Assembly (NCBI RefSeq): GCF_004123195.1
Contig: NZ_SDLI01000007.1
Coordinates: 62,001-126,000 of the forward strand
DNA from: Ammoniphilus sp. CFH 90114
Lineage (GTDB): Bacteria; Bacillota; Bacilli; Aneurinibacillales; RAOX-1
Reading direction: 5' to 3'
DNA length: 64,000 nucleotides
The notes under the pieces were generated by a model. It saw nothing but the letters and a program-made list of their open reading frames with translations, was not told where the DNA came from and searched no databases. Position numbers and translations under genes: made by a program. Positions 1-9,475 of this stretch are shown piece after piece (within the stretch, counting starts at the first letter, position 1; each line of letters starts with the position of its first letter).

Positions 1-1
1 C

Positions 2-1186
2 CCGGATCGGGAGGTGCGAAAGAGAGCCTATGAAGCGTACTATAAAACCATCAATCAGTTTAGAGATACGTTTGCCCAAATCTTGCAGTCTGAGGTAAAA
101 AAGAATATCTTTTATTCTGAAGTTCGGCAGTACCCTAGTACGCGAGACGCAAGTATGGAAGGAAATCAGATCCCGGTTTCTGTGTACGATAATTTGATTG
201 CGACCGTGGGTAAACAATTGCCGAGCCTGCATCGCTATATTGAATTAAAAAAAGAAGCCGCCAATCTTGATAAAATGTATCTGTACGATTTATACGTGAA
301 ATTTGGCGAGGATCGGGAGAGAAGTTACATCCCTTATGCGAAGGCTCAGGAGCGAATTAAATCGGGCCTCCAGGTCCTTGGTCAGGATTATGCCCGTCTT
401 CTTGACCGAAGTTTTAAAGACCGCTGGATCGATGTTTATTACACCCCAGGTAAGCGTTCAGGCGCTTTTCAATGGGGAGGTTATGACTCCCACCCCTATA
501 TTCTCATGAATTACCAGGGAGAGATGGACGACATCTATACCCTCGCTCATGAATTAGGACATGCGGCCCATTCTCACTTCTCCAATCGAACTCAAAGCTA
601 TCTGAATGCAAGTTATCCCATCTTCACGGCAGAGGTAGCTTCTACGACGAACGAAGCCTTACTGTTTAGAGAGATGTATCAGAAAGCGAAGACGAAAGAA
701 GAGAAGATTGCTATTCTCAATCAGCGCTTAGAAGATTATAGTGGAACCTTGTTCCTTCAAACGATGTTTGCCGAGTTTGAGAAGGCGATCCATGAGAAAT
801 CCGAAAAGGGAGAAGCCCTCACCTCTGAGATTCTTATTGAGCTGTATGGTTCTCTGATGAAAAAATATTTTGGCGATAGTCTGGAGATTGATCTTGGAGC
901 CTCCCTTGGGTGGGCGAGAATTCCTCATTTCTACCGAAATTACTACGTCTATCAGTATGCAACAGGTTTTGCTGCGGCCAATGCCTTTGCCCAACAGATG
1001 TGGGATGAAGGGGAGCCGGCCGTTGAGCGCTATATCGAGAAGTTCTTGTCAGCTGGAAACTCCAAGGATCCGATTGAGGTGCTAAAAGAAGCGGGTGTGG
1101 ATATGACTTCTCCGGAAGTGATTGAAACAGCGTTGAAAGGGTTTATAGATACTTTAGATGAAATGGAAAGACTATTGAAGGAGTAG
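2..1186 (+). CDS. pepF: Oligoendopeptidase F, C-terminal part (5' end outside window)
   Basis: M3B-family zinc metallopeptidase that cleaves short peptides in the cytoplasm. The frame is open from base 2 (PDREVRKRAYEAYY) and a GTG at 14 is not a credible start, so the gene is cut by the window edge. The zinc motif HELGH lies at 548-562, followed further on by the conserved GxxxxE-type region (FTAEVASTTNE, about 630-662) that supplies the third zinc ligand in the family. About 394 residues are visible of the usual ~600. The stop lies in the 5' arm of a terminator shared with the convergent LysR gene. Confidence 0.93.
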   Translation, partial: PDREVRKRAYEAYYKTINQFRDTFAQILQSEVKKNIFYSEVRQYPSTRDASMEGNQIPVSVYDNLIATVGKQLPSLHRYIELKKEAANLDKMYLYDLYVKFGEDRERSYIPYAKAQERIKSGLQVLGQDYARLLDRSFKDRWIDVYYTPGKRSGAFQWGGYDSHPYILMNYQGEMDDIYTLAHELGHAAHSHFSNRTQSYLNASYPIFTAEVASTTNEALLFREMYQKAKTKEEKIAILNQRLEDYSGTLFLQTMFAEFEKAIHEKSEKGEALTSEILIELYGSLMKKYFGDSLEIDLGASLGWARIPHFYRNYYVYQYATGFAAANAFAQQMWDEGEPAVERYIEKFLSAGNSKDPIEVLKEAGVDMTSPEVIETALKGFIDTLDEMERLLKE

Positions 1187-1207
1187 GGGCCTTTACCCTA
1201 CTCTTTT
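1181..1207. terminator. Bidirectional intrinsic terminator between pepF and the LysR gene
   Basis: GAGTAGGG and CCCTACTC form an 8-bp stem with a 7-nt loop, then TTTT. It contains the pepF stop and abuts the LysR stop, so it can serve both convergent genes. Confidence 0.7.
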
Positions 1208-2070
1208 CTGTTTTTCAGGAAGTCCAAAAAGGCTTGGGATGCTATCGATAAGTAACGGTTCTTATTCCAAGCCACAGCAAGGGAAAGGTAAACCGGCGGA
1301 TCTAAGGAGATGGGCACGAGCTTGGGATCTGTTGCCGCAATCATGCGGAGGAATAAGGTAACGCCTAAACCTTCGCTAACGAAAGATTTAATAAGGGAGA
1401 GCTGGTTCGCTGAGAAGCTTACGTTCGGAGTAATGCCCGTTTGTTTACTCGTCTCTAGAATCAACTGACGCTGAAAATACCCTTCCTTGAACAGGATGAG
1501 AGGCTCTTTTACCAAGTCATGATAGGTAATGTGGTCTTTGAAGACGAAGGGATGATCTAACGGGACACAAACGACAAGCTCTTCATGGAATAAGGGAATA
1601 TACTCTAAATGATCCGGAGGATGATCGACGACAATAATTCCTAGATCTACCTCGCCCTTCTCAATGAGTTTTTGAACTTGCAGTGTTCCCTCTTCTACTA
1701 CGCTAATTTGCAAAGATTTGAATTTCCGTTTGAAATCTTTGATGATGGCTGGGAAATAATAACTCCCTACCATAGAAGGAAGCCCAATGCGGACTTCTCC
1801 TTTTTCTAACCCTCGCATTTCGTTCAATTCCGTTCTTGCTTCCTCTACCCGACTAAGAATGGCCCGAGCGTGCTCTAAGAATACCTCTCCCTCTGGAGTG
1901 AGGACGATATGTTTAGAAGATCGGTCAAATAACGTGATTTGGAGGTCTTGTTCTAATTTTTGAATAGCTTTACTGATGGCGGGCTGAGCAACGAGAAGAT
2001 GTTCAGCGGCACGAGTGAAGTTCTGGCATAGGGCAACTTCTACAAAATACTCAAGCTGACGGAACTCCAT
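1198..2070 (-). CDS. LysR-family transcriptional regulator
   Basis: 290 residues, normal LysR length. The N-terminal winged HTH (about residues 1-60, FTRAAEHLLVAQPAISKAIQKLEQ) is followed by a periplasmic-binding-protein-like effector domain from about residue 90. The start is preceded by a weak GGAGA-type site. It is divergent from an MFS transporter with a 113-bp shared promoter region, an arrangement that usually means the regulator controls the transporter. E. coli ynfL/ynfM has the same layout; equivalence is inferred only from family and layout. The effector is unknown. Confidence 0.88.
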   Translation of the reverse strand: MEFRQLEYFVEVALCQNFTRAAEHLLVAQPAISKAIQKLEQDLQITLFDRSSKHIVLTPEGEVFLEHARAILSRVEEARTELNEMRGLEKGEVRIGLPSMVGSYYFPAIIKDFKRKFKSLQISVVEEGTLQVQKLIEKGEVDLGIIVVDHPPDHLEYIPLFHEELVVCVPLDHPFVFKDHITYHDLVKEPLILFKEGYFQRQLILETSKQTGITPNVSFSANQLSLIKSFVSEGLGVTLFLRMIAATDPKLVPISLDPPVYLSLAVAWNKNRYLSIASQAFLDFLKNRKE

Positions 2071-2126
2071 AGGGCAGTCTCCATTCCTATTAGTTATGGT
2101 ATTAATAAAAACTATATATTTTTTTT

Positions 2127-2148
2127 ATCATTATAACGGTGTTATGAT
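2127..2148. promoter_or_regulatory. Imperfect palindrome in the divergent promoter region, candidate LysR operator
   Basis: ATAAC-GGT-GTTAT is a perfect inverted repeat at 2133-2145, extended by ATCAT on the left and GAT on the right. It fits the T-N11-A LysR operator form and lies between the LysR start (2070) and the MFS start (2184). Confidence 0.45.
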
Positions 2149-2183
2149 TTCTTTACAAATAAAGAGAAAAGGAAGTTGTTCAT

Positions 2184-3395
2184 ATGATTGAACAAGGAAC
2201 AAAGGATTATTGGAGAGCAACCTTGGCATTAAGTTTAGGTTCATTTTTAGTGTTTGCGATGGTTTACTTGACACAGCCCCTGCTGCCTTTATTTACAGAG
2301 CAATTCGGGGTGAGCGCATCCCAAGCGAGTTATTCATTATCTATCGTTACTTTATTTATCAGTATAGCCTTGTTATTTTATGGTCCTATATCGGATTCTC
2401 TCGGCAGGAAAGTGATCATGGTCTGGACGATGCTCGGGGCGATTGTAGTCACTTTGGCCATCCCCTTCATGACAAGTTTTGAATCTATTCTTGTGTTGCG
2501 GGCCATCCAAGGAGCCTTCCTGGCTGGACTTCCATCCTTGGCCATGGCTTATATGGCGGAGGAATTTTCTCCAGCAGCGCTGAGTTTAGCTATTGGTTTA
2601 TACATTAGTGCAAACAGCCTAGGCGGATTATCCGGTAGATTGATTAGTGGAGCCGCCGCAGACCTGTGGGGATGGGAAGCATCTTTTTGGGTGATCGGAC
2701 TACTTGGTCTCAGCTTTTTCTTCTTGTTCGTCTGGATGCTGCCGGCCTCGAAACAGTTTAAGAAGGTTCCTTTTGATGTGAGGCAGGCACTAGGAGGCTT
2801 GACAAGACATCTTCGAAACCCTGTCTTATCGGTGGCTTTTTTAGTAGGTGGATTAAACTTTTTTGTCTTCCTAGGCAGCTTTAACTATATTACCTTCCTG
2901 TTAAGTGCAGCACCCTATCGTCTTTCACCAACCTTACTGGGGCTGTTGTTCGTTACTTATTTGGCGGGAACCGTTAGTTCTACCCTATCAGGAAAGATGG
3001 CTCAGCAGTGGGGCAAGACCGTCTGTTTATTAGTGGGAATTGGATTGTTTGCCTTAGGGATCATTTTTACTCTCCATCATTCGCTAGTTGTCATTTTCAT
3101 TGGGTTGCTTATTCAATGTTTTGGATTTTTCTTCGCTCATTCCGCTTCGGCAAGCTGGGTCAATTCCCATGCTGAGTTTGCGCGGGCTAGCGCTTCGAGT
3201 CTTTATTTAGTTTCTTATTATCTAGGGGGAAGCTTGGGGAGCAGCTTTTTGGGAGTGTTCTGGGAAGCCTGGCATTGGCCGGGTGTCGTAGGAGGATCCC
3301 TCCTTGTGTTATGCGTGACCTTCGGTTGTTCCTTGTGGCTTAACCGAGCGGAAAGAGTTCAGGAGGCCAGTCGATTCGTGAGTTGTCCGAAATAA
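2184..3395 (+). CDS. MFS transporter, YnfM-like
   Basis: 403 residues with about 12 hydrophobic segments. The loop 2-3 signature of the major facilitator superfamily is seen as GPISDSLGRKVIM near residues 66-78. The similarity is to the YnfM/YgaY drug-exporter-like branch. Start ATG 2184 has GGAAG 8 nt upstream. It is probably controlled by the divergent LysR regulator. The substrate cannot be told from sequence. Confidence 0.88.
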   Translation: MIEQGTKDYWRATLALSLGSFLVFAMVYLTQPLLPLFTEQFGVSASQASYSLSIVTLFISIALLFYGPISDSLGRKVIMVWTMLGAIVVTLAIPFMTSFESILVLRAIQGAFLAGLPSLAMAYMAEEFSPAALSLAIGLYISANSLGGLSGRLISGAAADLWGWEASFWVIGLLGLSFFFLFVWMLPASKQFKKVPFDVRQALGGLTRHLRNPVLSVAFLVGGLNFFVFLGSFNYITFLLSAAPYRLSPTLLGLLFVTYLAGTVSSTLSGKMAQQWGKTVCLLVGIGLFALGIIFTLHHSLVVIFIGLLIQCFGFFFAHSASASWVNSHAEFARASASSLYLVSYYLGGSLGSSFLGVFWEAWHWPGVVGGSLLVLCVTFGCSLWLNRAERVQEASRFVSCPK

Positions 3396-3458
3396 TATGG
3401 TGTTTCCCGCTAATTTTTTGTAAACTTTGATTAACACTTATTTTCCGGGGGTAAACCT

Positions 3459-4688
3459 TTGTTTGATCATATTGTAGATTTAGACGAACTAGCGGATCTC
3501 ATCAGCCAACGTGTGAATAACCCGATTACTATAGAAGATATGAATCATCGATTGCTCGCCTATAGTAAACATGGACATTGCAATGATCAAGCGCGTATGG
3601 AGACCATTATGGGCAGAAGAGTACCTGAGACGGTCCTTAATCGGCTGTGGCAGGATGGCGTAATCCAAGAGTTAATGGGCTGTGATGATCCTATTCGGAT
3701 CCAGGCGAAGAATGAAGTAGGGCTTGGCAACAGAGTTGCGATCTCTATCCGTAAAGGACAAAGTGTATTGGGGTATATTTGGGTGCAGGAAATTAACGAA
3801 TGGCTGGGCGATGAGGAGATGATCTATCTTCGTCAGGCCGCTCGAGCAGCCATGCCAAGACTCCATCAAAGGCAAACCAAGCGACGACTTCAAGAAGAGA
3901 AAGGGAAAGAATTTTTCTGGGAAATCTTGCTTGGCAACATCATATCTCATCACGAGATCCAAACGAAGGCTGAGGATATTGGAATTCGCTTGCCTAAACC
4001 TTTTTCTATATTTACCTTTGAGGCGGACTCGTCTGATTATGAATCTGTGCAAAAAGAGCTGACTTACCTTCTGGCCAACCTCAAGGACTCTTTCTCCCTG
4101 ACCCAATTTCCGCTGGCGGTTACAGACCAAAAAAGGTTAATTGTAATGGGAGGGGGAGGAGGCAAGAAGGTAGAGTTCCACACTCGATGCAATACCTTCG
4201 TAGAAGAGGTCAACGATCGCCTACAAGAACGATTTGGAGATTTCCCCATTCAGGGAACCTTCGGCCAGGCGTATGATTCTTTCTCCCAAGCACGAACGAG
4301 CTATCACCAAGCCCTATCCGTGCTTCGCATGAAAAAGAATTTACCCGAAGAAACGAGGGGCATTCTAGGCTATGCGGATCTAGGGATTTATCGTTTATTG
4401 CCAACCTTCGTGGAAAAAAGTGAATCAGAGGGCTATAGCAACTACCGATTAGAACGACTCATGAAGTATGACCTAGAAAACCAAAGCAATCTACTTGAGA
4501 CACTTGAAGTTTACCTCGACTTTGCTGGAAGAATCAATTTGACAGCTGGGCAACTTCATATTCACCCCAATACGCTTGCTTATCGGCTTAAGCGCATATC
4601 GGAGGTTGCTGGTTTGGATTTAGATGATCCAAACCAAAGAATTTCGATGTACCTTGATTTGAAGATGATGAAATTTACAAATTCCTAA
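3459..4688 (+). CDS. adeR: PucR/CdaR-family activator, likely AdeR (activator of ald)
   Basis: 409 residues. The C-terminal end carries the PucR-type HTH (INLTAGQLHIHPNTLAYRLK, about residues 358-377); the N-terminal half is a GAF-like sensor region. The TTG start at 3459 has GGGGG 7 nt upstream; no ATG in the region fits. The next gene is ald, and in B. subtilis the PucR-type protein AdeR (YukF) sits directly before ald and activates it, so family and neighbourhood agree. A terminator separates the two genes, so ald has its own promoter. Confidence 0.82.
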   Translation: MFDHIVDLDELADLISQRVNNPITIEDMNHRLLAYSKHGHCNDQARMETIMGRRVPETVLNRLWQDGVIQELMGCDDPIRIQAKNEVGLGNRVAISIRKGQSVLGYIWVQEINEWLGDEEMIYLRQAARAAMPRLHQRQTKRRLQEEKGKEFFWEILLGNIISHHEIQTKAEDIGIRLPKPFSIFTFEADSSDYESVQKELTYLLANLKDSFSLTQFPLAVTDQKRLIVMGGGGGKKVEFHTRCNTFVEEVNDRLQERFGDFPIQGTFGQAYDSFSQARTSYHQALSVLRMKKNLPEETRGILGYADLGIYRLLPTFVEKSESEGYSNYRLERLMKYDLENQSNLLETLEVYLDFAGRINLTAGQLHIHPNTLAYRLKRISEVAGLDLDDPNQRISMYLDLKMMKFTNS

Positions 4689-4693
4689 ATTCT

Positions 4694-4719
4694 AGCACCT
4701 AAAACTTAGGTGCTTTTTT
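4694..4719 (+). terminator. Intrinsic terminator after adeR
   Basis: AGCACCTAA / TTAGGTGCT, 9-bp perfect stem with AAC loop, then TTTTT. Confidence 0.9.
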
Positions 4720-4792
4720 CATTTGTGGATTTCCACAAGGCACTTTATAGTTTTTTTGAGTTTTACATAAGGTGAAGAAAATATCTATACCT

Positions 4793-4798
4793 TATAAT
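4793..4798 (+). promoter_or_regulatory. Candidate -10 of ald promoter without a recognisable -35
   Basis: TATAAT lies 56 bp before the ald start. Seventeen bases upstream there is no TTGACA-like hexamer, which fits a promoter needing an activator such as AdeR. Confidence 0.4.
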
Positions 4799-4853
4799 GA
4801 AATAGTAAATGATAAATAGTGCCAGGAATTCCATTGAAGGAGCTGAATCAGGA

Positions 4854-5987
4854 ATGATTATTGGAGTACCAAAAGAGATAAAAAACAACGAGAATCGCGT
4901 CGGTTTAACACCAGCAGGTGTAACCGCTTTCAAAAATAATGGACATGATGTTTGGGTAGAAACCAATGCCGGAATGGGCAGTGGATTTACGGACGAGGAC
5001 TACACAGCGGCAGGTGCGAAGATCGTAGATTCGGCAAGTGTTGTTTGGTCTGCTGAGATGGTGGTTAAGGTTAAAGAACCACTTCCTGAAGAATATACGT
5101 ACTTCCGTGAAGGGCTTATTCTTTACACCTACTTGCACTTAGCTCCAGAACCAGAGTTGACTAAGGCATTGGTAGAAAAGAAAGTGATTGCTATTGCTTA
5201 TGAAACCATCCAAGCAGATAACGGATCCCTTCCATTGCTCACTCCTATGAGTGAAGTAGCGGGAAGAATGTCCATTCAAATCGGAGCCCAGTTCCTTGAA
5301 AAGTCTAAAGGCGGTAAAGGGGTTCTTCTTGGAGGAGTACCGGGAGTAGCACCTGGTGAAGTGGTTATCGTTGGTGGTGGTATTGTAGGAACGAACGCAG
5401 CGAAAATGGCTCTAGGATTAGGGGCAAGTGTAACCTTGCTTGATATCAGTGCTGACCGTCTTCGTCAATTAGATGATATGTTCCAAGGTCGTCTGAAAAC
5501 GTTAATGTCTAACAGCTACAATATCGCAGAAGCGGTGAAGAAGGCTGACCTCGTTGTCGGTGCTGTTCTGATCCCTGGCGCGCGTGCACCTCGCCTTGTA
5601 ACAGAGGAAATGGTGAAGACGATGCAACCAGGTTCTGTGATTGTTGACGTAGCGATCGACCAAGGTGGATCTATTGAAACGATTGATCGTATCACCACTC
5701 ACGATAATCCAACGTATGTAAAGCATGGAGTACTTCACTATGCTGTAGCTAATATGCCTGGTGCCGTAGCACGTACATCTACAATCGCTCTTACAAACGT
5801 AACCGTTCCTTATGGTGTACAAATTGCAAATAAGGGATGGAAGCAAGCAGCGCTTGATAATAAAGCTCTTGCTAAGGGAATTAACGTTGTAGATGGAAAG
5901 GTAACCTATAAGGCTGTAGCTGAAGCTCATGGTTACACTCCAGTAGCTGTTGAAACGGTTTTAACCGGACAAAACGTAGGCGTATAA
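4854..5987 (+). CDS. ald: Alanine dehydrogenase
   Basis: NAD-dependent L-alanine to pyruvate plus ammonia, cytoplasmic; important for alanine use and sporulation in bacilli. 377 residues, the family length. The N-terminus [17 protein letters not shown] is the family signature, and the Rossmann dinucleotide site is [14 protein letters not shown] (about residues 168-181). An upstream in-frame ATG at 4809 is rejected because homology begins at ATG 4854, which has GAAGGAG 11 nt before it. Confidence 0.97.
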   Translation: MIIGVPKEIKNNENRVGLTPAGVTAFKNNGHDVWVETNAGMGSGFTDEDYTAAGAKIVDSASVVWSAEMVVKVKEPLPEEYTYFREGLILYTYLHLAPEPELTKALVEKKVIAIAYETIQADNGSLPLLTPMSEVAGRMSIQIGAQFLEKSKGGKGVLLGGVPGVAPGEVVIVGGGIVGTNAAKMALGLGASVTLLDISADRLRQLDDMFQGRLKTLMSNSYNIAEAVKKADLVVGAVLIPGARAPRLVTEEMVKTMQPGSVIVDVAIDQGGSIETIDRITTHDNPTYVKHGVLHYAVANMPGAVARTSTIALTNVTVPYGVQIANKGWKQAALDNKALAKGINVVDGKVTYKAVAEAHGYTPVAVETVLTGQNVGV

Positions 5988-5996
5988 TCATAAAAC

Positions 5997-6030
5997 GAGA
6001 CCGAGGGGGTTGTAACCTTCGGTCTCTTCT
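5997..6030 (+). terminator. Intrinsic terminator after ald
   Basis: GAGACCGA pairs with TCGGTCTC, followed by TTCT; modest U-tract. Confidence 0.7.
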
Positions 6031-6072
6031 GTGTTATAATTCCTACTGAGTACAGTAAGGAGTGGGTCGACC

Positions 6073-6723
6073 TTGTTGAAGCGTTATTTCACCATAAAAG
6101 GCAGCGGTGTAACGGAGATTGAAATTAATCGCTCCAGATTTATAGGATATGTAGAACGTGTAGAAACAGAAGAGCAAGCTCAAGCCTTTATCGCTTCCCT
6201 GAAGAAGAAGCATTGGGATGCGACGCACAATTGCTCAGCTTATATAATTGGGGAGCATGATCAGATCCAGAAGGCTGACGACGATGGAGAGCCTAGCGGG
6301 ACGGCAGGTAAACCCATTTTAGAGGTCCTGAAGAAGAATCACGTGAAGGATACCGCGGTTGTGGTGACCCGTTATTTTGGAGGTATTAAATTAGGGGCAG
6401 GCGGGTTAATTCGAGCTTATGGAAAGGGTGCTTCGGAAGCACTGAAAGCAGGAACGATCGTGGAGCGAGTACTCCATGATCTGTACCAATTTGAATTAGA
6501 CTACACTTTCCTCGGAAAAATTGAGAATGAACTTCGAGCGAAGCCACAATATATTATTGATCACATTGGATATCTCGATATGGTTACCGTTTCTGTCTTA
6601 GTAGAAACAGGACAAGAGGCCCCGCTTATCGAATGGATGACCGATTTGACAAGCGGACAAGTCAAGATTTCTCAAGGTGAATCGAGGTACATTGAGTTTG
6701 ATAAAGAGGTATCAGATACATAG
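6073..6723 (+). CDS. yvyE: YvyE/YigZ-family (IMPACT, UPF0029) protein
   Basis: 216 residues, the family length. The signature region GEPSGTAGKPILEVL, then VVVTRYFGGIKLGAGGL, lies at about residues 76-120, and a C-terminal ferredoxin-like DUF1949 region follows. The family shares a fold with eukaryotic IMPACT; its bacterial function is not firmly known. The start is TTG 6073 (or TTG 6076), with AAGGAG 8-10 nt upstream. It is a single gene; the small zinc-ribbon gene follows 56 bp later. Confidence 0.9.
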   Translation: MLKRYFTIKGSGVTEIEINRSRFIGYVERVETEEQAQAFIASLKKKHWDATHNCSAYIIGEHDQIQKADDDGEPSGTAGKPILEVLKKNHVKDTAVVVTRYFGGIKLGAGGLIRAYGKGASEALKAGTIVERVLHDLYQFELDYTFLGKIENELRAKPQYIIDHIGYLDMVTVSVLVETGQEAPLIEWMTDLTSGQVKISQGESRYIEFDKEVSDT

Positions 6724-6779
6724 CTTCTTCTTCTCCGGAACAGACTAATGGGAAACGATGATTCGGAGGGATGATGAGC

Positions 6780-6947
6780 ATGAGTGAAAAGAAACACCCC
6801 AAAAACAGGAGTCAATGTGCAGGTTGTGGGGATCCATTGCTCGAAGCGAAGGAGAAATTCCAAGATTTCCAGACAGAGGCAGCGGAAGAGATCTACTGTC
6901 CAAACTGCAGACACCAAAAACATTTTGGCGTTATCCATTCTGAATAA
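6780..6947 (+). CDS. Small zinc-ribbon-like protein
   Basis: 55 residues. Two CxxC knuckles are spaced like a zinc ribbon: CAGC (residues 13-16) and CPNC (40-43). ATG 6780 is preferred over ATG 6771/6774 because GGAGGG ends right at 6770, leaving correct spacing only for 6780. No family recognised. A role in nucleic-acid or protein binding is only a guess from the knuckles. Confidence 0.65.
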   Translation: MSEKKHPKNRSQCAGCGDPLLEAKEKFQDFQTEAAEEIYCPNCRHQKHFGVIHSE

Positions 6948-7065
6948 GGCAAAATTATGGCAACGAGAAAAAAGAGTTTACTCTTGTGTATAAAGTATTT
7001 ACAATAGATATGTATGTTTTAGTGGGACAGATTTACATAGAAAGCAAATGGAGAGTGATCGACAA

Positions 7066-7218
7066 ATGGTTATGGTATTAATTCTTCTAGCGACCGGGCT
7101 GCTTTCAGGCTACGGTATCTTGCAAAATAAGAAAACCGGAAACGTCTTTGGCTTTGCTTTTTCCGCTTTTTCTTTTGTCTTCTTTTTGTTCTGTACGGTC
7201 CTAGCATTAGTGATCTAG
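7066..7218 (+). CDS. Small membrane protein, DUF2759-like
   Basis: 50 residues with two hydrophobic segments (about 2-20 and 27-49) joined by QNKKTGN. GGAG lies 12 nt before ATG 7066. Length and pattern resemble the DUF2759 (YqgW-type) proteins of bacilli; this match is from memory of the family. A clear terminator follows directly, which supports a real transcription unit. Function unknown. Confidence 0.6.
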   Translation: MVMVLILLATGLLSGYGILQNKKTGNVFGFAFSAFSFVFFLFCTVLALVI

Positions 7219-7226
7219 TTCAGGTA

Positions 7227-7258
7227 GCCGCTCCTGCTTTAAGTAGGGGCGGTTTTTT
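7227..7258 (+). terminator. Intrinsic terminator
   Basis: CCGCTCCTGC pairs with GTAGGGGCGG, then TTTTTT. Confidence 0.85.
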
Positions 7259-7340
7259 CTTTAACAAGTTATCTTGTGCTTGGTGGCAAAAGATAAGTTA
7301 TAATGATACTAACCATGTGTTTAAGGGGAGGAAAAAAAGA

Positions 7341-8285
7341 ATGGAAGTCATAAAGATCAGTCCTCGTGGCTATTGTTACGGAGTCGTAGATGCCATGGTA
7401 TTGGCTTTGCAAACAGCGAAAAATTTTGATTTTCCCCGTCCAATTTATATTCTCGGGATGATTGTTCATAATAGCCATGTTGTGGAGGCCTTTGAAAGAG
7501 AAGGGGTCATTACCATCGAAGGACCCGATCGTTTAGATATGTTGGAACAGATTGAGAAAGGGACGGTGATCTTCACAGCTCACGGAGTCTCTCCTGAAGT
7601 AAAGAAAAGAGCAAGAGAAAAAGGGTTAACAGTAGTGGACGCTACTTGCCCTGATGTAACGAAGACCCATGATTTAATCAAAGAGAAAGTAGCCGATGGA
7701 TACGATATTATCTATATCGGAAAGAAAGGTCACCCGGAACCGGAAGGCGCCATAGGAAATTCACCAGACCGTGTGCATTTAATTGAGAAGCCGGAGGATG
7801 TGGATAAGCTTAACCTAGAGAACGATAAGCTTATCGTCACTAATCAGACGACCATGAGTCAGTGGGATATTAAGCACATTATGAATAAGTGCATTGCTAA
7901 ATTTCCACAAGCAGAAATTCATAATGAGATCTGCTTAGCAACTCAGGTGCGCCAAGAGGCTGTAGCAGAACAGGCGAAGGAAGCCGATCTGTTGCTGGTT
8001 GTAGGAGACCCCAAGAGCAATAACTCCAATCGCCTAGCTCAAGTTTCTGAGGAGATCGCAGGGACTGAGAGCTACCGAATTGGAGATGTCACAGAAATTA
8101 AGCAGGAGTGGCTAAAAGGAAAAAGGAAAGTTGCGGTTACGGCAGGAGCCTCTACGCCAACGCCGATAACACGAGAAGTCATCCACTACCTAGAACAATA
8201 TGAAGAGTCAGATCCATCTACTTGGGAAACGAGACGTACAGTTAATATGGCTAAGATCCTTCCTACGGTGAAGGAAAAAGCATAA
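7341..8285 (+). CDS. ispH: 4-hydroxy-3-methylbut-2-enyl diphosphate reductase
   Basis: Last step of the MEP pathway, giving IPP and DMAPP; a cytoplasmic Fe-S enzyme. 314 residues. The three cluster cysteines are visible in RGYCYGV (residue 13), DATCPDV (about 96) and EICLATQ (about 197), and the conserved E/TT region [11 protein letters not shown] is present. ATG 7341 has GGGGAGG 9 nt upstream; the in-frame extension to 7317 is rejected. It has its own terminator, so it is a monocistronic unit. Confidence 0.97.
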   Translation: MEVIKISPRGYCYGVVDAMVLALQTAKNFDFPRPIYILGMIVHNSHVVEAFEREGVITIEGPDRLDMLEQIEKGTVIFTAHGVSPEVKKRAREKGLTVVDATCPDVTKTHDLIKEKVADGYDIIYIGKKGHPEPEGAIGNSPDRVHLIEKPEDVDKLNLENDKLIVTNQTTMSQWDIKHIMNKCIAKFPQAEIHNEICLATQVRQEAVAEQAKEADLLLVVGDPKSNNSNRLAQVSEEIAGTESYRIGDVTEIKQEWLKGKRKVAVTAGASTPTPITREVIHYLEQYEESDPSTWETRRTVNMAKILPTVKEKA

Positions 8286-8297
8286 AATACAAGCTTG

Positions 8298-8330
8298 AAC
8301 TCTGTCGAGAATGTCTTGACAGAGTTTTTT
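8298..8330 (+). terminator. Intrinsic terminator after ispH
   Basis: AACTCTGTC pairs with GACAGAGTT, then TTTTT. Confidence 0.9.
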
Positions 8331-8368
8331 GTCATATAATGTGTTATATAATAATTTTAGAAAAAGGC

Positions 8369-8397
8369 TTGCTGTTTTATATATCTGTTGTTATAAT
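8369..8397 (+). promoter_or_regulatory. Sigma-A-type promoter
   Basis: TTGCTG, 17-bp spacer, TATAAT; 35 bp before the small gene at 8433. Confidence 0.65.
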
Positions 8398-8432
8398 ACA
8401 GTTAAGAGAAAATTGATGGGGAGATGATTGTT

Positions 8433-8627
8433 ATGAAACAGTGGGGAAGACAGTATAGATGGTCTTATGAGAGTGAAGCTTTTATTATCAGTGATGTTGA
8501 TCCACATTACTATGCCTGTAAGTACTTAGATTCAACATTAGGGTTCGTAATAGATAAGGATGCCTTCCAAAGACAGTTAGAAAAGGGACGAATTCGTGAG
8601 TATAGTTCAAGAAGTATGGCCGTTTAA
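8433..8627 (+). CDS. Small hypothetical protein
   Basis: 64 residues, soluble, beginning MKQWGRQYRWSYE. ATG 8433 is chosen because GGGGAG (8418-8423) is correctly spaced for it and touches the earlier ATG 8424. It has its own promoter and terminator, so it is likely a real gene. I do not recognise a family. Confidence 0.6.
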   Translation: MKQWGRQYRWSYESEAFIISDVDPHYYACKYLDSTLGFVIDKDAFQRQLEKGRIREYSSRSMAV

Positions 8628-8629
8628 TA

Positions 8630-8680
8630 AAACACACAAGGCTGGATACCATTGAAGGGTTTCCAGCCTTGTGTGTTTTT
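8630..8680. terminator. Strong bidirectional terminator
   Basis: AACACACAAGGCTGGA pairs with TCCAGCCTTGTGTGTT, flanked by A and T tracts; serves the gene at 8433 and convergent yfhH. Confidence 0.92.
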
Positions 8681-8984
8681 AATTGGTTAAGCGGGCAATG
8701 GGGAAGGCGATCTCTTCTTGAGAAGGGTCGAATTTCCCCCAGGCCATCATGCCGTTTAGGTATGTAATGGTAAACTTTCCGTCATAACCAGTTACATGAT
8801 ACGTCTGTCCTGGAATGAAGTCGGCTGGATTCATGAGATAAGACTTTGCCATGTAAAATTTTTGTTCTAGAACAGCCGCTTCTGAGAAAAAACCAGCTTG
8901 GTGTTTTTTCATCGAGGCTTCTTTAAGCTTTAATAATTCATGGTTAAGTTCTTCTGTTGTCATTTCACTATATCGTTTCTCCAT
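8679..8984 (-). CDS. yfhH: YfhH-like DUF1811 protein
   Basis: 101 residues. The start MEKRYSEMTTEELNHEL and the later FTITYLNGMMAWG closely resemble B. subtilis YfhH, including the MAK(S/A)YL(M/L)NP core at about residues 45-53. The N-terminal half is helical and charged; the C-terminal half is a small beta region. Function unknown in the family. A single gene convergent with 8433, sharing its terminator. Confidence 0.82.
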   Translation of the reverse strand: MEKRYSEMTTEELNHELLKLKEASMKKHQAGFFSEAAVLEQKFYMAKSYLMNPADFIPGQTYHVTGYDGKFTITYLNGMMAWGKFDPSQEEIAFPIARLTN

Positions 8985-9046
8985 GAGTAGTCCCTACTTT
9001 CCTTTTTTTCCATTATAAACAATTTGCTCGTCTGCACAATAATAGA

Positions 9047-9075
9047 TTGACAATCGGGTAGGAAATTGAAAGAAT
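9047..9075 (+). promoter_or_regulatory. Sigma-A-type promoter
   Basis: TTGACA, 17-bp spacer, AAGAAT upstream of the gene at 9137. Confidence 0.55.
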
Positions 9076-9136
9076 GTAATTAATGTAAATACTATGTCTA
9101 GATGGTTAATGGATGGAAACGAAGGGAGTGAGACAG

Positions 9137-9427
9137 ATGACACAGGACAATAAACTAATCCCTGAATTAGATGGATTGTTATATAAATTTACAGAACTGC
9201 TAACGGGGGAAGCGACAGAAGAACGGGTGGAAATGATCAAAGTATGGTCTATATATAGCCATATGCTGAAAGTAATGCCTCCGCTGGTTAAACATTGGAC
9301 GTCTGAGGAAGAGCATCAAGAAGCTAAGCGTAAGATACGTGAGATCTTTGAAGAGATTCAACGTCTAAATGAGGAAAATAAAAAACAAATACGTGAGCAT
9401 CAATCCGTTTTTAATAAGAATGAGTAA
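9137..9427 (+). CDS. YusU-like DUF2573 protein
   Basis: 96 residues, mostly helical, with a charged C-terminal helix (KIREIFEEIQRLNEENKKQ). The order LDGLLYKFTELL ... VWSIYSHMLKVMPPL recalls the YusU/DUF2573 family; this is a recollection, not a search. ATG 9137 with GGGAG 8 nt upstream is preferred to ATG 9113. Function unknown. Confidence 0.6.
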   Translation: MTQDNKLIPELDGLLYKFTELLTGEATEERVEMIKVWSIYSHMLKVMPPLVKHWTSEEEHQEAKRKIREIFEEIQRLNEENKKQIREHQSVFNKNE

Positions 9428-9432
9428 GAAGA

Positions 9433-9474
9433 AGGAGCTGTCTTTTCTATTCGAAAAGATCAGCCCCTTTTTTC
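9433..9474. terminator. Imperfect terminator between convergent genes
   Basis: GGAGCTG-TCTTTT pairs imperfectly with AAAAGA-TCAGCCCC, then TTTTTT. Confidence 0.6.
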
Positions 9475-9475
9475 T